Of a stretch of 64,000 bases of DNA, positions 62,365 through 64,000 are shown in pieces. The translations under genes were made by a program, and so were the position numbers. Source of the DNA: Eisenbergiella tayi (GTDB lineage Bacteria > Bacillota > Clostridia > Lachnospirales > Lachnospiraceae); contig NZ_MPDJ01000003.1 of assembly GCF_001881565.1 (NCBI RefSeq), positions 652,526 through 716,525 of the forward strand. Reading direction: 5' to 3'. Each line of letters starts with the position of its first letter. Positions within the stretch are counted from its first letter, which is position 1. The notes below the pieces were generated by a model. It was not told where the DNA came from. It saw only the letters and a list, made by a program, of their open reading frames with translations, and did not search any database.

Positions 62365-63867
62365 CTATTTATCCAGAGTCACACAGGGGATCCCCAGAAT
62401 TTCCGACACTTTTTCCATTACAGATGCGTTATGCCCCACACTCATGGCGAAGTGGTGGGTGGGCGCTTCGGCGAACCATTCATCCATATAGGAATCCGGA
62501 TCCTTTTTAAATTTCACCGGGGTCTGGGTATTGCCGATAGTCATAATGGGACCGTCTGTGGACTGGGCCTCAGTTATAATGAACTTAAGCCTGCCGTCAA
62601 TGGTCTGGGTGCAGGCCAGATTGGTGATAGGGCCTGTGCGCACCTTTGCCTCGACGGAAACGCCGGTACCCTGTTTGCCATGGTAAAGCCCCATTCCGCG
62701 CAGGATGGGTTTCCCTTTGGCGATCGCCAGATGGAAGGGGCCGTCGTGTCCGAGCAGGATGGTGCCGTCTTCATAATCTACAGTCACGATTTCGCAGAAG
62801 CTGCCGCCGGTTCCTAAGATATCGCATATTTTCATGGCGAGGCAGGTTTTCAGATCCCCCTCACCGGCACAGGGGATTCCCCGGGCGGTTAGCAGGGAGT
62901 GGCCTACGATGAAGCCGCTCTGCAGCTTTTCATATTCCCCGCCGGGAGAACCGTGGTAGTAATAGGTCAGGGCGTCCAGGCCGTAATCCCGCACAAGCCG
63001 TTCCTGGGCTGCCGCCACCCGGGCGGACCAGTCAAGCTGTTCATCCGTTGGCTTTTGAGCCAGCGGGTCGGCGGCCTTTTCTTCACTGATTAAGAAAAAT
63101 TCCAGGATTTCCTGTTTCTTTGCCAGGACTTCTTCCTCTGTTACCTGTGAAAGCTCTCTGTTTAAATCACACATTTCCAGTATTTCTATATGGGCTCCGG
63201 TCTGTGCCTGTATCATGGTAAAATCGCTGTACATATCCAACATTCCGTTATACGTATTTCCCAGGAATCCGAACCGGCAGCCGGATAATTCCCTCTTTAC
63301 TGCGGCGGCCTTCACCCATTCTCCGATTTCCTTCCATGCCTTTATGGCTTCCGGACGTGAAGCCGTATTTTCCTCTGTGAGGGAAATGCCGGGTGTGTGA
63401 TCCAGGCCGAGAAGTCCGTTGATGATCCGGCAGGCGATGCCGCTGCGGTGGAATGCATTGGACAGCTCCGGGACAGGACAGGCGCCGCAGTGGGCCAGCC
63501 ATTCTCCGGTAGTCGTCCTGTCATAGGCAATCCGCGCGGCGGGCTGCAGGTTCAGTATCACGACAGGTACCCTGCAGATCTGATGGATGGGAAGGACGGA
63601 AGAGCTGTTCACATAGGTGCCTGAATGGGCGAATATCAGATCCACGTTATGGGAATTAAAATATTCCCCGCATTCCCTGCCAGCCTCTTCGCAGTCGGCC
63701 AGTCCATAGAAGAAGACCTCTCCGCCCAGAGCCGTTATTTTATCCGAGATAAACTGTCCGTAATGAAGCAGCCGTTCCCGAAGTCCGGGAAACTGATTCC
63801 AGTAAGCTTTCAGCCCCATGGTATAGATTCCGATACGGGGTTTTTTGGGAGCTTTCCATTTTTCCAT
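62365..63867 (-). CDS. L-fucose/L-arabinose isomerase-family protein
   Basis: A 500-residue protein of the fucose/arabinose isomerase superfamily that interconverts aldoses and ketoses with a divalent metal. The N-terminal Rossmann-like domain (RIGIYTMGLKAYWNQFPGLRERL), the middle domain with FGFLGNTYNGMLDMYSDF, and the C-terminal domain with CAGEGDLKTCLAMKICDILG and VGHNASV, acidic/His positions of the metal site, fit the family. The actual sugar is not determined. The ATG at 63867 has AAAGGA upstream; a TATAAT on the minus strand (63928-63933) lies in the leader. It is the last gene in the window, convergent with the CmpB-like gene. Confidence 0.87.
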   Translation of the reverse strand: MEKWKAPKKPRIGIYTMGLKAYWNQFPGLRERLLHYGQFISDKITALGGEVFFYGLADCEEAGRECGEYFNSHNVDLIFAHSGTYVNSSSVLPIHQICRVPVVILNLQPAARIAYDRTTTGEWLAHCGACPVPELSNAFHRSGIACRIINGLLGLDHTPGISLTEENTASRPEAIKAWKEIGEWVKAAAVKRELSGCRFGFLGNTYNGMLDMYSDFTMIQAQTGAHIEILEMCDLNRELSQVTEEEVLAKKQEILEFFLISEEKAADPLAQKPTDEQLDWSARVAAAQERLVRDYGLDALTYYYHGSPGGEYEKLQSGFIVGHSLLTARGIPCAGEGDLKTCLAMKICDILGTGGSFCEIVTVDYEDGTILLGHDGPFHLAIAKGKPILRGMGLYHGKQGTGVSVEAKVRTGPITNLACTQTIDGRLKFIITEAQSTDGPIMTIGNTQTPVKFKKDPDSYMDEWFAEAPTHHFAMSVGHNASVMEKVSEILGIPCVTLDK

Positions 63868-63927
63868 AAGTAATCCTTTCCTGAAAATATTATTATTTTG
63901 TAAAAAGAAAATGATCTTTATATACCC

Positions 63928-63933
63928 ATTATA
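63928..63933 (-). promoter_or_regulatory. -10 box of the sugar isomerase gene
   Basis: TATAAT on the minus strand, about 60 bases before the isomerase start, without a good -35. The 133 bases from 63868 to the right edge hold nothing else I recognise. Confidence 0.4.
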
Positions 63934-64000
63934 AGCTGATAAAATAGAAGTTACATCCAAGAAAGTTGGCTGAAAATAACAGAAAATTGGTATATAGGTT

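Noticed and set aside
1..64000. CRISPR arrays, tRNA or rRNA genes, insertion sequences, phage genes
   Set aside because: No regularly spaced repeats, cloverleaf, transposase, integrase or structural phage proteins were seen on either strand.

Overview
The window reads as a chromosomal segment of a fibre-degrading, gut-type Lachnospiraceae/Clostridia bacterium (Bacillota). The reasons are mid-range base composition, strong AGGAGG ribosome sites, sigma-A type TTGACA/TATAAT promoters, YesM/YesN two-component systems beside LplA/LplB/YtcP-type sugar ABC cassettes, ECF-type vitamin uptake, and ferredoxin-like Fe-S fusions typical of strict anaerobes. I saw no rRNA, tRNA, CRISPR array, insertion sequence or prophage. 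The species is not determined.

Layout. (1) 1-10804: the end of a DUF5692 membrane protein, then a carbohydrate locus: histidine kinase, AraC-type response regulator, substrate-binding lipoprotein, two permeases, GH3 and GH43 glycosidases. (2) 10994-14194: two divergent small operons separated by an AT-rich gap. One holds a zinc-ribbon/DUF4177 protein and an unrecognised 369-residue protein. The other holds a DUF2089 protein, a SHOCT-like protein and an 87-residue partner. (3) 14438-17342: an aldo/keto reductase with two 4Fe-4S motifs and an AAA-ATPase/PD-(D/E)XK protein. (4) 17509-24550: a second sugar ABC cassette (permease, permease, lipoprotein) divergent from its own kinase/regulator pair. 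(5) 24970-34927: a third kinase/regulator/ABC cassette ending in a large GH115 alpha-glucuronidase. (6) 35057-38185: a LysR regulator with an aldo/keto reductase, and a DUF4430 protein with an ECF S component. (7) 38469-42615: an operon of an ion transporter, two tandem cytidylate-kinase-like proteins and IMP dehydrogenase (guaB). (8) 42734-53782: a heterodimeric ABC exporter with an AraC regulator, MATE pump, GNAT, DUF4143 ATPase, a frameshifted flavodoxin-like reductase, a GH43-like protein, a small membrane protein and an FMN/ferredoxin fusion. (9) 53977-57863: VanZ-like protein and a response regulator/BcrA-type ABC/histidine kinase operon resembling peptide-antibiotic resistance modules. 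(10) 58092-63867: an XRE regulator, a MarR-controlled membrane operon (MarR, AI-2E-type transporter, glycosyltransferase, CmpB-like protein) and a sugar isomerase.

How it works together. The three ABC cassettes and cytoplasmic GH3, GH43 and GH115 enzymes (no signal peptides) suggest import of decorated xylo-oligosaccharides followed by intracellular trimming of glucuronate and xylose. Each transporter has its own membrane sensor pair. The exporters, the BcrA-type module and the VanZ-like protein form a drug/peptide-defence stretch.

The most informative non-coding signal is a MarR-type operator found three times. It fills the -35/-10 spacer of two promoters (58604-58632 and 59198-59226) and recurs at 59233-59247. 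Other clear dyads sit at promoters of the XRE gene, the AAA-ATPase gene, a small membrane protein and the FMN/ferredoxin fusion. No obviously new defence or mobile system was found. The best candidates for something undescribed are the paired zinc-ribbon operons at 11-14 kb, the kinase-kinase-guaB operon and the DUF4430/S-component pair.
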